Counted from the first letter of the stretch, positions 42,220 to 52,941 are shown. The stretch: DNA of 64,000 bases from Citrobacter sp. Cu233 (GCF_030332225.1 NZ_JAOWIF010000035.1:1-64000); one strand, 5' to 3'. The notes: generated by a model not told the origin, from the letters alone. A program made the numbers and translations.

Positions 42220-42998
42220 CAGTACATTCCTCCCATCGCCAGCCCAAGCGCAACGGCAAAGTTGTGGCTTTCCGTAGGAATCGGTGGCTGGCGGACGGAC
42301 ACCACATTTAAGGGATCAAAGCCACCGGCTTCACATAGCGCAATATCCGCAGGGTAAAGAGATAATGCCGCGGCAAGCGCGCCGATATCGTCAATTTCCC
42401 CCGTCGATTTACGTCCCCATGCCGTGCGACTCGCCCAGAGCCACTGGGTATCGTCGCGCCATGCCAGACACGATTGATGCACGGGTAAATAAGGAATTAA
42501 TCGCTGCAAGGCGCTGGCATCCGGCGTAATGGCCGTAACCTGTACTTTCAGGGGATGCATCAGTGTCAGGAGTGCCGATATTTCTTTGCTTTGTGCTGCA
42601 GTCACGTTGAACGCCGGGCTTAGCGCGTCTTCACTATAATCAAAATGCAGCGCACCCGGCTCCATATCCAGTTCACGAGCCATTGCCCCAGACAACCATG
42701 CCGTTTGCTCTGGTTCGCGCAGGATCATTGCAGGACGGGGCAACTTTTTTTGTAACGTCCTGTTGGCAGGAAAAGAAAGGTGGATATGGTGCCTGTACGG
42801 TAGCTCACGGCTCCACGGCTGGAGCACCGCCGCAAGCTGTTCCGGCTCACGAATGTGACCATCGACGACAACCTGATGTGCCAGCGGCATACGCCACCAG
42901 CGGTGTAGGACCCAACCGGACGCGTCACGAACGATAGCGACAGCCAGCACGTCATGTTGCTGAATATGCAGACCAATTTCCCATATACGAAAAGCCAT
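42219..42998 (-). CDS. hofM: HofM, PilM-like protein
   Basis: PilM-like, actin-fold cytoplasmic component, 259 residues from MAFRIWEIGLHIQQHD. It contains TAWLSGAMARELDMEP and a C-terminal ALGLAMGGMY. First gene of hofMNOPQ, divergent from mrcA. The frame extends 15 codons further but E. coli HofM begins here. Confidence 0.93.
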   Translation of the reverse strand: MAFRIWEIGLHIQQHDVLAVAIVRDASGWVLHRWWRMPLAHQVVVDGHIREPEQLAAVLQPWSRELPYRHHIHLSFPANRTLQKKLPRPAMILREPEQTAWLSGAMARELDMEPGALHFDYSEDALSPAFNVTAAQSKEISALLTLMHPLKVQVTAITPDASALQRLIPYLPVHQSCLAWRDDTQWLWASRTAWGRKSTGEIDDIGALAAALSLYPADIALCEAGGFDPLNVVSVRQPPIPTESHNFAVALGLAMGGMY

Positions 42999-43118
42999 TG
43001 CTGATGATCTCCTTATCACCCGTTGCTTCAACGGGTATATCAATGCGTCTGGCTTGCCTTTATACTACCGCGCGTTTGTTTATAAACTGCCCAAATGCCA
43101 CTAAATGGGAAATCTCCA

Positions 43119-45671
43119 GTGAAGTTCGTAAAGTATTTATTAATCCTTGCAGTATGTTGCATCCTGCTGGGAGCAGGCTCGATCTATGGCCTCTATCGCT
43201 ATATCGAGCCACAATTACCTGACGTCGCGACGCTAAAAGATGTGCGTCTGCAGATCCCAATGCAGGTTTACAGTGCTGACGGCGAACTCATCGCGCAATA
43301 TGGCGAGAAACGTCGAATTCCGGTCACACTGGATCAAATGCCGCCGGTAATGGTTAAAGCCTTTATCGCTACAGAAGACAGCCGCTTCTATGAGCACCAC
43401 GGGGTGGACCCGGTGGGGATCTTCCGTGCAGCCAGCGTCGCATTGTTCTCCGGCCACGCCTCACAAGGGGCAAGTACCATTACCCAGCAGTTGGCAAGAA
43501 ACTTCTTCCTGAGTCCGGAACGTACGCTGATGCGTAAGATTAAAGAAGTGTTCCTGGCTATCCGTATTGAGCAATTGCTGAGTAAAGACGAGATCCTCGA
43601 GCTTTATCTGAACAAGATCTACCTGGGGTATCGCGCCTATGGCGTGGGTGCTGCCGCGCAGGTCTATTTCGGGAAGACAGTTGATCAACTCAGCTTAAGT
43701 GAAATCGCGGTGATCGCCGGTCTGCCAAAAGCGCCCTCGACCTTCAACCCGCTCTATTCGATGGACCGGGCAACTGCGCGACGTAACGTTGTACTGTCGC
43801 GTATGTTGAGCGAAAACTACATCACCCAGGCCCAATACGATCAGGCGCGTAGTGAAGCGATCGATGCCAACTATCACGCGCCGGAAATCGCTTTCTCAGC
43901 ACCTTATCTGTCTGAGATGGTGCGCCAGGAGATGTATAACCGCTATGGCGAGAAAGCCTATGAAGACGGGTATCGCATCACCACCACCATTACGCGCAAA
44001 GTCCAGCAGGCCGCCCAGCAGGCGGTACGTAACAACGTCATGGATTACGACATGCGCCACGGCTACCGCGGCCCATCAAACGTCCTGTGGAAAGTCGGTG
44101 AAGCCAGTTGGGATAGCAAGAAAATCACCGATACGCTAAAAGCGCTACCGACCTATGGTCCACTGCTGCCCGCGGTTGTCACCAGCGCCAACCCGCAGGA
44201 AGCGATCGCTGCGTTGGCAGATGGAACATCGGTCTCATTACGTATGGAAGGTATGCGCTGGGCGCGTCCTTATCGTTCCGATACACAACAAGGCCCGACG
44301 CCACGTAAAGTCACCGATGTGGTTCAGGCCGGTCAGCAAATCTGGGTTCGCCAGGTTGGCGACGCCTGGTGGCTGGCACAAGTGCCGGACGTTAACTCCG
44401 CACTGGTTTCGATTAATCCGCAAAACGGCGCAGTGCTGGCACTGGTGGGTGGTTTTGATTTCAACCAGAGCAAATTTAACCGTGCGACCCAGGCATTACG
44501 CCAGGTGGGTTCGAACATCAAACCCTTCCTCTATACCGCTGCGATGGATAAAGGCCTGACGCTGGCAAGTATGCTGAATGACGTACCGATTTCCCGTTGG
44601 GATGCCGGTGCAGGTTCTGACTGGCAGCCGAAAAACTCACCGCCGCAATATGCTGGCCCGATCCGCTTACGTCAGGGGCTGGGTCAGTCGAAAAACGTGG
44701 TGATGGTTCGTGCCATGCGCGCAATGGGTGTGGATTACGCGGCAGAGTATCTGCAACGTTTCGGCTTCCCGGCACAAAACATTGTGCATACTGAATCACT
44801 GGCGCTGGGTTCAGCCTCGTTCACTCCGCTGCAGGTTGCTCGCGGTTACGCGGTAATGGCGAACGGTGGATTCCTGGTCGACCCGTATTTCATCAGTAAG
44901 ATTGAAAGCGATATGGGTGGCGTTATCTTTGAGGCGAAGCCAAAAATTGCCTGCCCGGAATGTGATATCCCGGTGATTTATGGCGATACGCAGAAGTCTA
45001 ACGTGCTGGAAAACAGTAACGTCGAAGATGTTGCTGTATCTCAGGAACAACAGAACGCCGCCGTGCCAATGCCACAGCTGGAACAAGCTAACCAGGCGCT
45101 GGTCGCACAAAGCGGAACGCAAGAATACGCACCACACGTCATCAACACGCCGCTGGCTTTCCTGATCAAGAGCGCATTGAACACCAATATCTTTGGTGAA
45201 CCAGGCTGGATGGGAACCGGCTGGCGTGCAGGACGTGATTTACAACGCCATGACATCGGTGGAAAAACCGGGACAACCAACAGCTCGAAAGATGCCTGGT
45301 TCTCCGGCTATGGCCCAGGGGTTGTGACCTCGGTATGGATCGGGTTTGATGATCATCGTCGCGATCTCGGACATACGACGGCATCCGGCGCGATCAAAGA
45401 CCAAATCTCCGGCTACGAAGGCGGTGCGAAGAGCGCACAACCTGCGTGGGATGCCTACATGAAGAGTGTATTAGAAGGTGTCCCTGAGCAGCCGCTGACA
45501 CCGCCACCGGGGATCGTTACAGTCAATATCGATCGTAGCACCGGCCAACTGGCGAACGGTGGTAACAGCCGTGCAGAGTATTTCATCGAAGGTACTCAGC
45601 CAACGCAACAGGCAGTGCATGAGGTGGGGACCACCATTATCGATAATGGTGAAACGCACGAACTGTTCTGA
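43119..45671 (+). CDS. mrcA: Penicillin-binding protein 1A (bifunctional class A PBP)
   Basis: Peptidoglycan glycosyltransferase and DD-transpeptidase, anchored by an N-terminal membrane segment (YLLILAVCCILLGAGSIYGL). The GT51 domain contains EDSRFYEHHGVDP and STITQQLARNFFL; an OB-like insert follows; the transpeptidase has the active serine in VGSNIKPF, SQSKNVV and KTGTT. GTG 43119 gives 850 residues, equal to E. coli, which also uses GTG; an upstream ATG at 43095 would add eight residues. Confidence 0.96.
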   Translation: MKFVKYLLILAVCCILLGAGSIYGLYRYIEPQLPDVATLKDVRLQIPMQVYSADGELIAQYGEKRRIPVTLDQMPPVMVKAFIATEDSRFYEHHGVDPVGIFRAASVALFSGHASQGASTITQQLARNFFLSPERTLMRKIKEVFLAIRIEQLLSKDEILELYLNKIYLGYRAYGVGAAAQVYFGKTVDQLSLSEIAVIAGLPKAPSTFNPLYSMDRATARRNVVLSRMLSENYITQAQYDQARSEAIDANYHAPEIAFSAPYLSEMVRQEMYNRYGEKAYEDGYRITTTITRKVQQAAQQAVRNNVMDYDMRHGYRGPSNVLWKVGEASWDSKKITDTLKALPTYGPLLPAVVTSANPQEAIAALADGTSVSLRMEGMRWARPYRSDTQQGPTPRKVTDVVQAGQQIWVRQVGDAWWLAQVPDVNSALVSINPQNGAVLALVGGFDFNQSKFNRATQALRQVGSNIKPFLYTAAMDKGLTLASMLNDVPISRWDAGAGSDWQPKNSPPQYAGPIRLRQGLGQSKNVVMVRAMRAMGVDYAAEYLQRFGFPAQNIVHTESLALGSASFTPLQVARGYAVMANGGFLVDPYFISKIESDMGGVIFEAKPKIACPECDIPVIYGDTQKSNVLENSNVEDVAVSQEQQNAAVPMPQLEQANQALVAQSGTQEYAPHVINTPLAFLIKSALNTNIFGEPGWMGTGWRAGRDLQRHDIGGKTGTTNSSKDAWFSGYGPGVVTSVWIGFDDHRRDLGHTTASGAIKDQISGYEGGAKSAQPAWDAYMKSVLEGVPEQPLTPPPGIVTVNIDRSTGQLANGGNSRAEYFIEGTQPTQQAVHEVGTTIIDNGETHELF

Positions 45672-45673
45672 TC

Positions 45674-45700
45674 AAAAAAAGGCGCTTCGGCGCCTTTTTT
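45674..45700 (+). terminator. mrcA terminator
   Basis: Stem GGCGC / GCGCC closed by a TTCG tetraloop, flanked by A7 and T6, just after the mrcA stop and before the convergent nudE. Confidence 0.93.
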
Positions 45701-45734
45701 ATTGCGAGCGTATTACCACGCCATCCTGTTCAGC

Positions 45735-46295
45735 CTACAGCCGCCCTTGCCCTTTCAGCCATTCGCGTACCAGGAACAGCGCACTGACATTACGCGCTTC
45801 GTGGAAGTCAGGGTCTTCTAACAGATCCATCAAATGCGCCAGCGGCCAGCGCACCTGCGGCAATGGCTCAGGCTCATCACCTTCCAGCGACTCAGGATAA
45901 AGATCCTCTGCGACCACAATATTCATCTTGCTGGAGAAATAGGAAGGCGCCATGCTGAGTTTTTTCAAAAACGTCAGATCCTTCGCACCGTATCCCACTT
46001 CTTCTTTCAGTTCCCGGTTAGCCGCTTCAAACACGCTTTCACCCGGATCGATTAACCCTTTGGAAAAACCAAGCTCGTAGGATTCGGTTCCGACCGCATA
46101 TTCGCGAATGAGGATCAGGTGGTCATCCACAATCGGCACAATCATTACCGCTTCGCGCGTGGATGGGCGCATACGCTCATAAACACGACGTACGCCGTTG
46201 CTGAACTCAAGGTCCACGCTTTCGACTTTAAACAGCCGGGATTGTGCGACGGTTTCCACTTTCAAAATCGTGGGTTTTTGTAATGATTTGCTCAT
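45735..46295 (-). CDS. nudE: ADP compounds hydrolase NudE
   Basis: Nudix hydrolase active on ADP-ribose, Ap3A and NADH. 186 residues from MSKSLQKPTIL. The canonical Nudix box GLIDPGESVFEAANRELKEE is complete with its glutamates. Divergent from igaA. It is relevant to the NAD module at 13-16 kb because it consumes ADP-ribose. Confidence 0.96.
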   Translation of the reverse strand: MSKSLQKPTILKVETVAQSRLFKVESVDLEFSNGVRRVYERMRPSTREAVMIVPIVDDHLILIREYAVGTESYELGFSKGLIDPGESVFEAANRELKEEVGYGAKDLTFLKKLSMAPSYFSSKMNIVVAEDLYPESLEGDEPEPLPQVRWPLAHLMDLLEDPDFHEARNVSALFLVREWLKGQGRL

Positions 46296-46617
46296 CATGA
46301 GGATCTTTGCTGTGAAATCTGGGGTTATTGTGCGATATACAGCACGGTTTCGGCAATGTGAATTGCCGTTTATTTACATTTATGTAACGTACTAAAAGTT
46401 AATCCCTATTTCAAATTAAAAGTCAATAGGTTGAAATAACTCCAGGAATTTGCTGATATTCCATTTTTGGTGATTTTGCTATTATTCGCATTTATTGGGC
46501 TGTACTTAAAGATGCTCAAGTTCAACTCCACACTTGCCGATAGCCAACCACAGAATCACGAATATTGAACAGGGTGCGACTGACCACGCCTGACAGACTA
46601 AGTAAGATGGGGAAAGC
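46296..46617. promoter_or_regulatory. nudE-igaA divergent promoter region
   Basis: 322 AT-rich bases. On the plus strand TGC-TATTAT (46477-46485) resembles an extended -10 element for igaA. No small gene is evident. Confidence 0.45.
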
Positions 46618-48753
46618 ATGAGCACCATTCTGATTTTTTTAGCTGCTTTGCTGGCCTGCTCATTGCTTGCAGGGTGGCGATTCAGATCAAAATTCAGACA
46701 ACAAAAATTACCGTTAAGCAACGTCTTCTCTGACGCGTCTAAGCGTAAACTCACACCCGAAGAACGTGGTGCGGTCGAAAACTATCTCGAAAACCTCAGT
46801 CAAATTCAGCAGGTGCCTGGCCCAACAGGTGCCAGTTCGGCACCGATATCGTTAACCCTGAATGCCCAAAGTAATAGCGTCATCGTACTGACGCATTCAA
46901 TTACGCGCTATGGCATCACCACCGACGATCCGAACAAATGGCGCTACTATCTCGACTCCGTCGAAGTACATTTGCCTCCCTTCTGGGAACAATACATCAA
47001 TGATGAAAACAGCGTTGAGCTGATCCACACCAATACGCTGCCGCTGGTTATCTCGTTAAACGGTCACACGCTGAAAGAGTATATGCAGGAAGCGCGCGGC
47101 TACGCCCTACAGCACACCGCATCGACTCAGGCATCTATTCGTGGTGAAGAAAGCGAGCAGATCGAACTGCTGAATATTCGCCAGGAAACGCATGAAGAAT
47201 TTGCGCTCAGCCGCCCGACGGGCCTGCGTGAAGCATCGCTAATCGCCATATCGTTCCTGTTATTCTTTTTCTGTTTAATCATGCCAGACGCGTTCGTACC
47301 GTGGACCGCCGGTGGGGCGGTGTTGCTGCTGGCTGCGGGTCTGTGGGGCCTGTTTGCACCGCCGTCTAAAACGGCCCTACGAGAAATCCACTGTCTGCGT
47401 GGCACTCCACGTCGCTGGGGGCTGTTTGGTGAAAACGATCAGGAGCAAATTAATAATATCTCGCTGGGCATTATTGACCTGATTTATCCACCACACTGGC
47501 AGCCTTACATTGCACAGGACCTTGGCCAGCAAACGGATATTGATATCTATCTGGATCGCCATGTTGTCCGCCAGGGGCGTTTTTTATCTTTGCATGACGA
47601 GGTGAAAAACTTTCCGTTGCAACACTGGCTACGCAGCGCCGTCATTGCCGGCGGTTCGTTGCTGGTATTGCTAATGCTGCTGTTTTGGGTCCCGTTGGAT
47701 ATGCCGATTAAACTTACGCTTTCCTGGATGAAAGGGGCGCAAACTATCGAGGCCACCAGCGTTAAGCAACTGGAAAAGGCGGGCGTTCGCGTGGGTGACA
47801 CGCTGCATCTGAGTGGCACGGGGATGTGTAATATCCACACTCAGGGGAGCTGGAACGCACAACCCGCGACACCTTTTATGCCTTTTGATTGTTCGCAGAT
47901 TCTCTGGAATGACGCGCGCGCCCTACCGCTGCCCGAATCTGACCTGGTCAATAAAGCGACTGCGCTGACCCAAAGTGTTAATCGCCAACTGCACCCCAAA
48001 CCCGACGATGACTCTCGCGTCAGCTCATCGTTACGCTCAGCCATTCAGAAGTCCGGCATGGTGTTGCTGGATGATTTTGGCGATATTGTCCTGAAAACCG
48101 CCGATCTGTGTGCCGCCAAAGATGAATGCGTACGCCTGAAAAATGCCCTGGTTAACCTGGGTAACAGTAAGGACTGGAACGCTCTGGTTAAGCGAGCAAA
48201 CGCCGGGAAACTGGATGGTGTGAATGTGCTGTTGCGCCCGGTCAGCGCCGAATCACTGGATAACCTGGTGAATACCTCTACGGCACCGTTCATTTCACGC
48301 GAGACCGCCCGGGCCGCTCAGGCACTGAATAGCCCTGCCCCCGGTGGTTTCCTGATTATCAGTGACGAAGGCAGCGACCTGGTTGATCAGCCCTGGCCGG
48401 CGACCTCGCTGTACGACTATCCGCCACAAGAACAATGGAACGCCTTCCAGCGCCTTGCCCAGATGCTTATGCAAACGCCATTTCGTGCTGAAGGGATTGT
48501 CACCAACATCTCGACCGACGCCAACGGCACCCGGCACATTGGCCTGCACCGAATCCCGGATCGTTCAGGTTTATGGCGTTATCTTGGCACCACGCTGCTG
48601 ATGCTCTCCATGCTGGGATGCGCTATCTACAACAGCGTTCAGGCATTCAGACGCTACCAGCGTCATCGTTCCCGCATCACGGAAATTCAGGAATATTACG
48701 AGAGTTGCCTGAATCCAACGCTGATTGAAGACCCGGAAAGCCTGATTCGATAA
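46618..48753 (+). CDS. igaA: IgaA/YrfF, inner-membrane repressor of the Rcs phosphorelay
   Basis: Polytopic inner-membrane protein that restrains RcsD/RcsC signalling and is essential when Rcs is intact. 711 residues with membrane segments near the N-terminus (STILIFLAALLACSLLAG), ~205-245 (two), ~340-360 and ~655-675, enclosing cytoplasmic regions and a large periplasmic domain (~365-650) where RcsF acts. It has the four periplasmic-type cysteines (GMCNIH, DCSQ, LCAAKDEC). Confidence 0.96.
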   Translation: MSTILIFLAALLACSLLAGWRFRSKFRQQKLPLSNVFSDASKRKLTPEERGAVENYLENLSQIQQVPGPTGASSAPISLTLNAQSNSVIVLTHSITRYGITTDDPNKWRYYLDSVEVHLPPFWEQYINDENSVELIHTNTLPLVISLNGHTLKEYMQEARGYALQHTASTQASIRGEESEQIELLNIRQETHEEFALSRPTGLREASLIAISFLLFFFCLIMPDAFVPWTAGGAVLLLAAGLWGLFAPPSKTALREIHCLRGTPRRWGLFGENDQEQINNISLGIIDLIYPPHWQPYIAQDLGQQTDIDIYLDRHVVRQGRFLSLHDEVKNFPLQHWLRSAVIAGGSLLVLLMLLFWVPLDMPIKLTLSWMKGAQTIEATSVKQLEKAGVRVGDTLHLSGTGMCNIHTQGSWNAQPATPFMPFDCSQILWNDARALPLPESDLVNKATALTQSVNRQLHPKPDDDSRVSSSLRSAIQKSGMVLLDDFGDIVLKTADLCAAKDECVRLKNALVNLGNSKDWNALVKRANAGKLDGVNVLLRPVSAESLDNLVNTSTAPFISRETARAAQALNSPAPGGFLIISDEGSDLVDQPWPATSLYDYPPQEQWNAFQRLAQMLMQTPFRAEGIVTNISTDANGTRHIGLHRIPDRSGLWRYLGTTLLMLSMLGCAIYNSVQAFRRYQRHRSRITEIQEYYESCLNPTLIEDPESLIR

Positions 48754-48815
48754 CACGCCCGCGCGACGGAATATGCTACCCTGTCGCGCATCTTGTTTTC
48801 CTCTGGGGAGTTTCC

Positions 48816-49484
48816 ATGCACATAGATATTGCCTGGCAGGACGTCGACACCGTTCTGCTGGATATGGACGGTACGCTGCTCGATCTGGCATTCGATAACT
48901 ATTTCTGGCAAAAACTGGTGCCGGAGACCTACGGCGCGCAACAAGGTATCTCTCCCCAGGAAGCCCAGGAATTTATTCGTCAGCAGTATCATGCCGTACA
49001 ACATACGCTAAACTGGTACTGCCTGGATTACTGGAGCGAACGCCTGGGTCTGGATATATGCGCTATGACAACCGCACAGGGACCACGCGCCGTACTGCGT
49101 GAAGATACGGTACCGTTCCTGGATGCCCTGAAAGCCAGCGGCAAACGTCGTATTTTGCTCACCAATGCGCATCCGCATAACCTGGCGGTGAAGCTTCATC
49201 ATACCGGTCTGGCCTCACACCTTGATTTATTACTTTCCACCCACACATTTGGTTATCCCAAAGAGGATCAGCGGTTATGGCACGCTGTCGCTGAAGAAAC
49301 GGGAATGAGTGCAGAGAAGACGTTGTTTATTGACGACAGCGAACCCATTCTCGACGCCGCTGCTCAATTCGGTATTCGTTACTGCCTCGGCGTAACCAAT
49401 CCCGACTCCGGTACAGCGGAAAAACAGTATGCACGCCATCCGTCACTAAATGACTACCGCCGACTGATCCCCTCACTGATGTGA
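48816..49484 (+). CDS. yrfG: GMP/IMP nucleotidase YrfG
   Basis: HAD-superfamily 5'-nucleotidase, 222 residues. DMDGTLLDL carries the nucleophile aspartate, LTNAHPHNL motif II and FIDDSEPILDAAAQFG motif IV. It is 11 bases upstream of hslR and probably heads the yrfG-hslR-hslO unit. Confidence 0.95.
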   Translation: MHIDIAWQDVDTVLLDMDGTLLDLAFDNYFWQKLVPETYGAQQGISPQEAQEFIRQQYHAVQHTLNWYCLDYWSERLGLDICAMTTAQGPRAVLREDTVPFLDALKASGKRRILLTNAHPHNLAVKLHHTGLASHLDLLLSTHTFGYPKEDQRLWHAVAEETGMSAEKTLFIDDSEPILDAAAQFGIRYCLGVTNPDSGTAEKQYARHPSLNDYRRLIPSLM

Positions 49485-49494
49485 AGGAGACGCC

Positions 49495-49896
49495 ATGAAA
49501 GAGAAGCCCCTTGTCGAAGTCAGGCTGGATAAATGGCTGTGGGCAGCACGCTTTTATAAAACGCGCGCAGTCGCCCGCGAAATGGTTGAAGGCGGTAAGG
49601 TGCATTACAACGGGCAACGCAGCAAGCCGAGTAAGATTGTCGAGCTAAATGCGACCCTCACCCTGCGCCAGGGAAATGACGAACGGACGGTCATTATTAA
49701 AGCCATTAGCGAGCAGCGTCGCCCAGCAACTGAAGCCGTTATGCTGTATGAAGAAACCGCGGAAAGCGTGGAAAAACGCGAAAAAATGGCGCTGGCGCGT
49801 AAACTTAACGCGTTAACCATGCCGCATCCGGACAGGCGACCGGACAAAAAAGAGCGCCGCGACCTGTTACGATTTAAACACGGCGACAGCGAGTGA
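49495..49896 (+). CDS. hslR: Ribosome-associated heat shock protein Hsp15
   Basis: S4-domain RNA-binding protein that rescues stalled free 50S subunits carrying peptidyl-tRNA. 133 residues with the S4 motif VRLDKWLWAARFYKTRAVA at 9-27 and a basic C-terminus (RRPDKKERRDLLRFKHG). Followed 24 bases later by hslO. Confidence 0.96.
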   Translation: MKEKPLVEVRLDKWLWAARFYKTRAVAREMVEGGKVHYNGQRSKPSKIVELNATLTLRQGNDERTVIIKAISEQRRPATEAVMLYEETAESVEKREKMALARKLNALTMPHPDRRPDKKERRDLLRFKHGDSE

Positions 49897-49920
49897 CTGT
49901 CACCTGCAAGAGAGATGATT

Positions 49921-50799
49921 ATGCCGCAACATGACCAATTACATCGTTATCTGTTTGAAAACTTTGCCGTGCGCGGCGAGCTGGTAACCGTTTCGCAAAC
50001 CCTGCAACAGATCCTCGAAAATCATACTTACCCGCAGCCGGTCAAAACCGTGCTGTCGGAGCTGCTGGTTGCCACCAGCCTACTGACCGCGACGCTGAAG
50101 TTTGCCGGTGATATCACCGTACAACTGCAAGGCGACGGTCCGTTGAGCCTGGCGGTAATTAACGGCAACAATAACCAGCAAATGCGTGGAGTGGCTCGCA
50201 TACAGGGCGATATCCCTGAAGATGCCGATCTGAAAACACTGGTTGGCAACGGCTACCTGGTGATCACCATTACACCGGAAGAAGGCGAACGCTATCAGGG
50301 CGTGGTCGGTCTGGAAGGTGACACGTTGGCGGCCTGCCTGGAAGATTACTTCATGCGTTCAGAACAGCTGCCGACGCGTCTGTTTATCCGTACTGGCGAC
50401 GTCGACGGTAAACCTGCTGCTGGCGGTATGCTGTTGCAGGTCATGCCAGCGCAAAACGCACAGGCAGATGATTTCGATCACCTTGCAGCACTGACAGAAA
50501 CCATCAAATCCGAAGAGTTGCTGACGCTGCCAGCCAACGAAGTTCTGTGGCGTTTGTACCACGAAGAAGAAGTCACCCTCTACGATCCGCAGGATGTTGA
50601 GTTCAAATGTACCTGTTCACGCGAACGCTGCGCAGGCGCGCTGAAAACGCTGCCGGATGAAGAAGTTGACAGCATTCTGGCAGAAGAAGGTGAGATCGAT
50701 ATGCACTGCGATTATTGCGGTAGCCACTACCTGTTTAACGCCATGGATATTGCAGAGATCCGCAGCAACGCCTCCCCTGCCGATCCGCAGGTACACTAA
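49921..50799 (+). CDS. hslO: Redox-regulated chaperone Hsp33
   Basis: Holdase activated by oxidative unfolding. The 292 residues from [13 protein letters not shown] match E. coli length. The C-terminal zinc switch CTC...CDYC (C232, C234, C265, C268 in E. coli numbering) is intact. Two codons upstream is another ATG (49915); I prefer the family start. Confidence 0.97.
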   Translation: MPQHDQLHRYLFENFAVRGELVTVSQTLQQILENHTYPQPVKTVLSELLVATSLLTATLKFAGDITVQLQGDGPLSLAVINGNNNQQMRGVARIQGDIPEDADLKTLVGNGYLVITITPEEGERYQGVVGLEGDTLAACLEDYFMRSEQLPTRLFIRTGDVDGKPAAGGMLLQVMPAQNAQADDFDHLAALTETIKSEELLTLPANEVLWRLYHEEEVTLYDPQDVEFKCTCSRERCAGALKTLPDEEVDSILAEEGEIDMHCDYCGSHYLFNAMDIAEIRSNASPADPQVH

Positions 50800-50806
50800 G
50801 TTCTGA

Positions 50807-50834
50807 GCCCGGCAGGCAGTCCAGTCTGCCGGGC
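50807..50834. terminator. Hairpin between convergent hslO and yhgE
   Basis: GCCCGGCAG / CTGCCGGGC stem with a 10-base loop. No T-run follows on either strand, so it may act as a transcript-end stabiliser. Confidence 0.65.
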
Positions 50835-50844
50835 AATATCATGC

Positions 50845-52563
50845 TTACTCGTCGTAGAACGTCATCTTAAGCCGCTCGCCATTAATGGTGATATCCCGCC
50901 AGACTCGGGGAGCCGAATCCAGTTGATGATTCGCCAGCGTCTGCAGCAGTTGATCTTTATTGAATCCCTCCGGTAGCCGGGCTGTTGCAATCAACACCCA
51001 TTTGTTCTCCTTAACGCCAAAGACCAGACTCTCCCCATCACCAAAAGCATACAATACTTGCTCGGGCTGCCCATCCGCGTTGAGATCCTGATCCACCAAC
51101 ACACACGCATCCTGCTCAATACAGGAGGCGATCCGGTAGCGTTGCCCCTTTAAAAACGTCCAAAACGCGTCATCGGGCTTCATGCTTCCCGGTGCAATCA
51201 TCACCTTCGGCGCTAACTGCGTTGCTGTCAGCTCATTTACCGGATCGCGATACCCCCGCAGAATGGCATTTAAATCACGCCTGCGCTTGCTGTCTTTATT
51301 GAACGCATCGTCTTTTTGTAATGCTTCCAGTGCGGCGCGACCGGGTTTTCCGCTGTGATCCAGCATATACAGACTGACCTGGTCAGCCGTAATTTTCCCG
51401 CTGTAGTAGCGCCCCATATGGCTGTTGACGCTAATACGCCAGACATCAATGACCGGCGACGTCAGCAGAATCAACAGGCCCAATGTCAGGAGCGAAACGC
51501 CGAGAGTGACCTTTCCCTGAATATCGAGCGGGTTGCCTCCAGCGCGCAAAATACTCACCAGAAAGCCGAGGGACCACACCAGTAATACAAAGACCACCAA
51601 TGCGCCATACAAACGCTCAGGCGTCCAGCCATACTGATGAATTCTAAGCCACATTGCCCAACCGGCAATCAGCATATAGAAAGGAGCAACAACCAGGGAA
51701 ACGTTAATCAAATAACGTAATGCACCAGGATAAGGTAACGCCTCTTTGTGCGGCTCGCGCACGATGGCCACCAGCAACAGGAAGATCAGCGTCAACGTGG
51801 ACATCAAACCAGCCGCTGACACGCGCTGTGAGATAGCGTCCAGTCCGGTGAAAGGCAGGGTCAGCATAAACATCAGCGCTAACAGTGCAACAAGCGGGAG
51901 TAAACCTGTGGCGAGGAACGTCAGCAACTTTTGCACCGCAGCAACCAGGCGCGACTGCGTACGCGCCAGCACCACTGCCAGTGCAGTAATCAGGCCAAGC
52001 GCCAGATAGACAAACCAGTCAGTCTCAAAGAAAAGCGTGTTGAAGAAAGTGATGCCGACCAGTTGAAACATTTCACTCCACAACAGGAGCACCAGCCAGA
52101 ACAGGCCGTTGGCCACAAAAGCAATCAGCAACGTCAGCGAATTAAGCCACAGGTAGGTATAAAACTGCGGATAGCGGGCCTGTTCACGACGGGCGTGAAG
52201 TTGATATTGAATCCACGGCAAAGCCAGCATCGCCATCAACAGTAAGCGCCAGCCGTAGGCAAAAAAAATGTCATCCTGTCGCCATCGGTCACTGCCCGCC
52301 ACACTCCACTTCAGCCACACACTCATCGCCAGTACAACCACGCAGATCAGCGCCATCCAGCACCATAGCGCGCGTTGCTTAAATGAGACGACAGTCAGCA
52401 AAAGCGCTGAGGAGAGTGCAATCGTTACGGGCATCCCGTAGAACAGCCAGTCACTGTTCTGCGGCGCGAGATACGCCATCAGCAGGTAGCACACACACCC
52501 TTGTAGCAGTCCGATAAAGACCATGCCCCAGCGGGTCGTTGGTGAAAGCTCAACACTGTCCAT
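50845..52563 (-). CDS. yhgE: YhgE, predicted inner-membrane protein
   Basis: 572-residue protein with about ten or more hydrophobic segments in the first ~400 residues, then a soluble C-terminal region (~410-572) that begins near GRYYSGKITADQVSLYMLDH. A DUF4153-like membrane protein of unknown function. Divergent from pckA. Confidence 0.92.
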   Translation of the reverse strand: MDSVELSPTTRWGMVFIGLLQGCVCYLLMAYLAPQNSDWLFYGMPVTIALSSALLLTVVSFKQRALWCWMALICVVVLAMSVWLKWSVAGSDRWRQDDIFFAYGWRLLLMAMLALPWIQYQLHARREQARYPQFYTYLWLNSLTLLIAFVANGLFWLVLLLWSEMFQLVGITFFNTLFFETDWFVYLALGLITALAVVLARTQSRLVAAVQKLLTFLATGLLPLVALLALMFMLTLPFTGLDAISQRVSAAGLMSTLTLIFLLLVAIVREPHKEALPYPGALRYLINVSLVVAPFYMLIAGWAMWLRIHQYGWTPERLYGALVVFVLLVWSLGFLVSILRAGGNPLDIQGKVTLGVSLLTLGLLILLTSPVIDVWRISVNSHMGRYYSGKITADQVSLYMLDHSGKPGRAALEALQKDDAFNKDSKRRRDLNAILRGYRDPVNELTATQLAPKVMIAPGSMKPDDAFWTFLKGQRYRIASCIEQDACVLVDQDLNADGQPEQVLYAFGDGESLVFGVKENKWVLIATARLPEGFNKDQLLQTLANHQLDSAPRVWRDITINGERLKMTFYDE

Positions 52564-52941
52564 GTCGTTTTCCAGAAAGAAGAGAAAATCTAATTATCGC
52601 ATCAACTTCACAAATATGAGTATTCGTCAGTCCATTTCGGCCCCCATCTGCGCGAGGTGAATCGATATTGTTTATGTTTGAGTTACGTTTTTTTCTTACA
52701 TGAATGCGATTACACTCACAAGATCCCCGCCAAAAACACTCTCCATTAACGTTTTAAGAACATTTTCCACAACAAAAAAAGGTTTCCTGCCATAATATCC
52801 ACCTCTTTGTGACAGGAGTCGCAGCGTATTCAGTTATCTGTGATTTTGCCGGATGCGTAAATCTATGAGCCTTGTCGCGGTTAGCAATCCCTAAAAAACC
52901 TTACTATTCCAGGTAATACATATTGGCTAAGGAGCAGTGAA
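52564..52941. other. yhgE-pckA divergent intergenic region
   Basis: 378 bases with no supportable gene. It holds the yhgE promoter, a CRP-like site (52808-52823) and a possible pckA -10 (TACTAT, 52902-52907) without a good -35, as expected for a CRP-activated promoter. Confidence 0.5.
52808..52823. promoter_or_regulatory. Probable CRP site upstream of pckA
   Basis: TGTGA-CAGGAG-TCGCA matches TGTGA-N6-TCACA except for one base. Its centre lies about 126 bases upstream of the pckA ATG. E. coli pckA is known to be CRP-activated. Confidence 0.6.

Noticed and set aside
51931-52245. Plus-strand open frame opposite yhgE
   Set aside because: Gln/Arg/His-rich composition typical of the complement of a membrane-protein gene.
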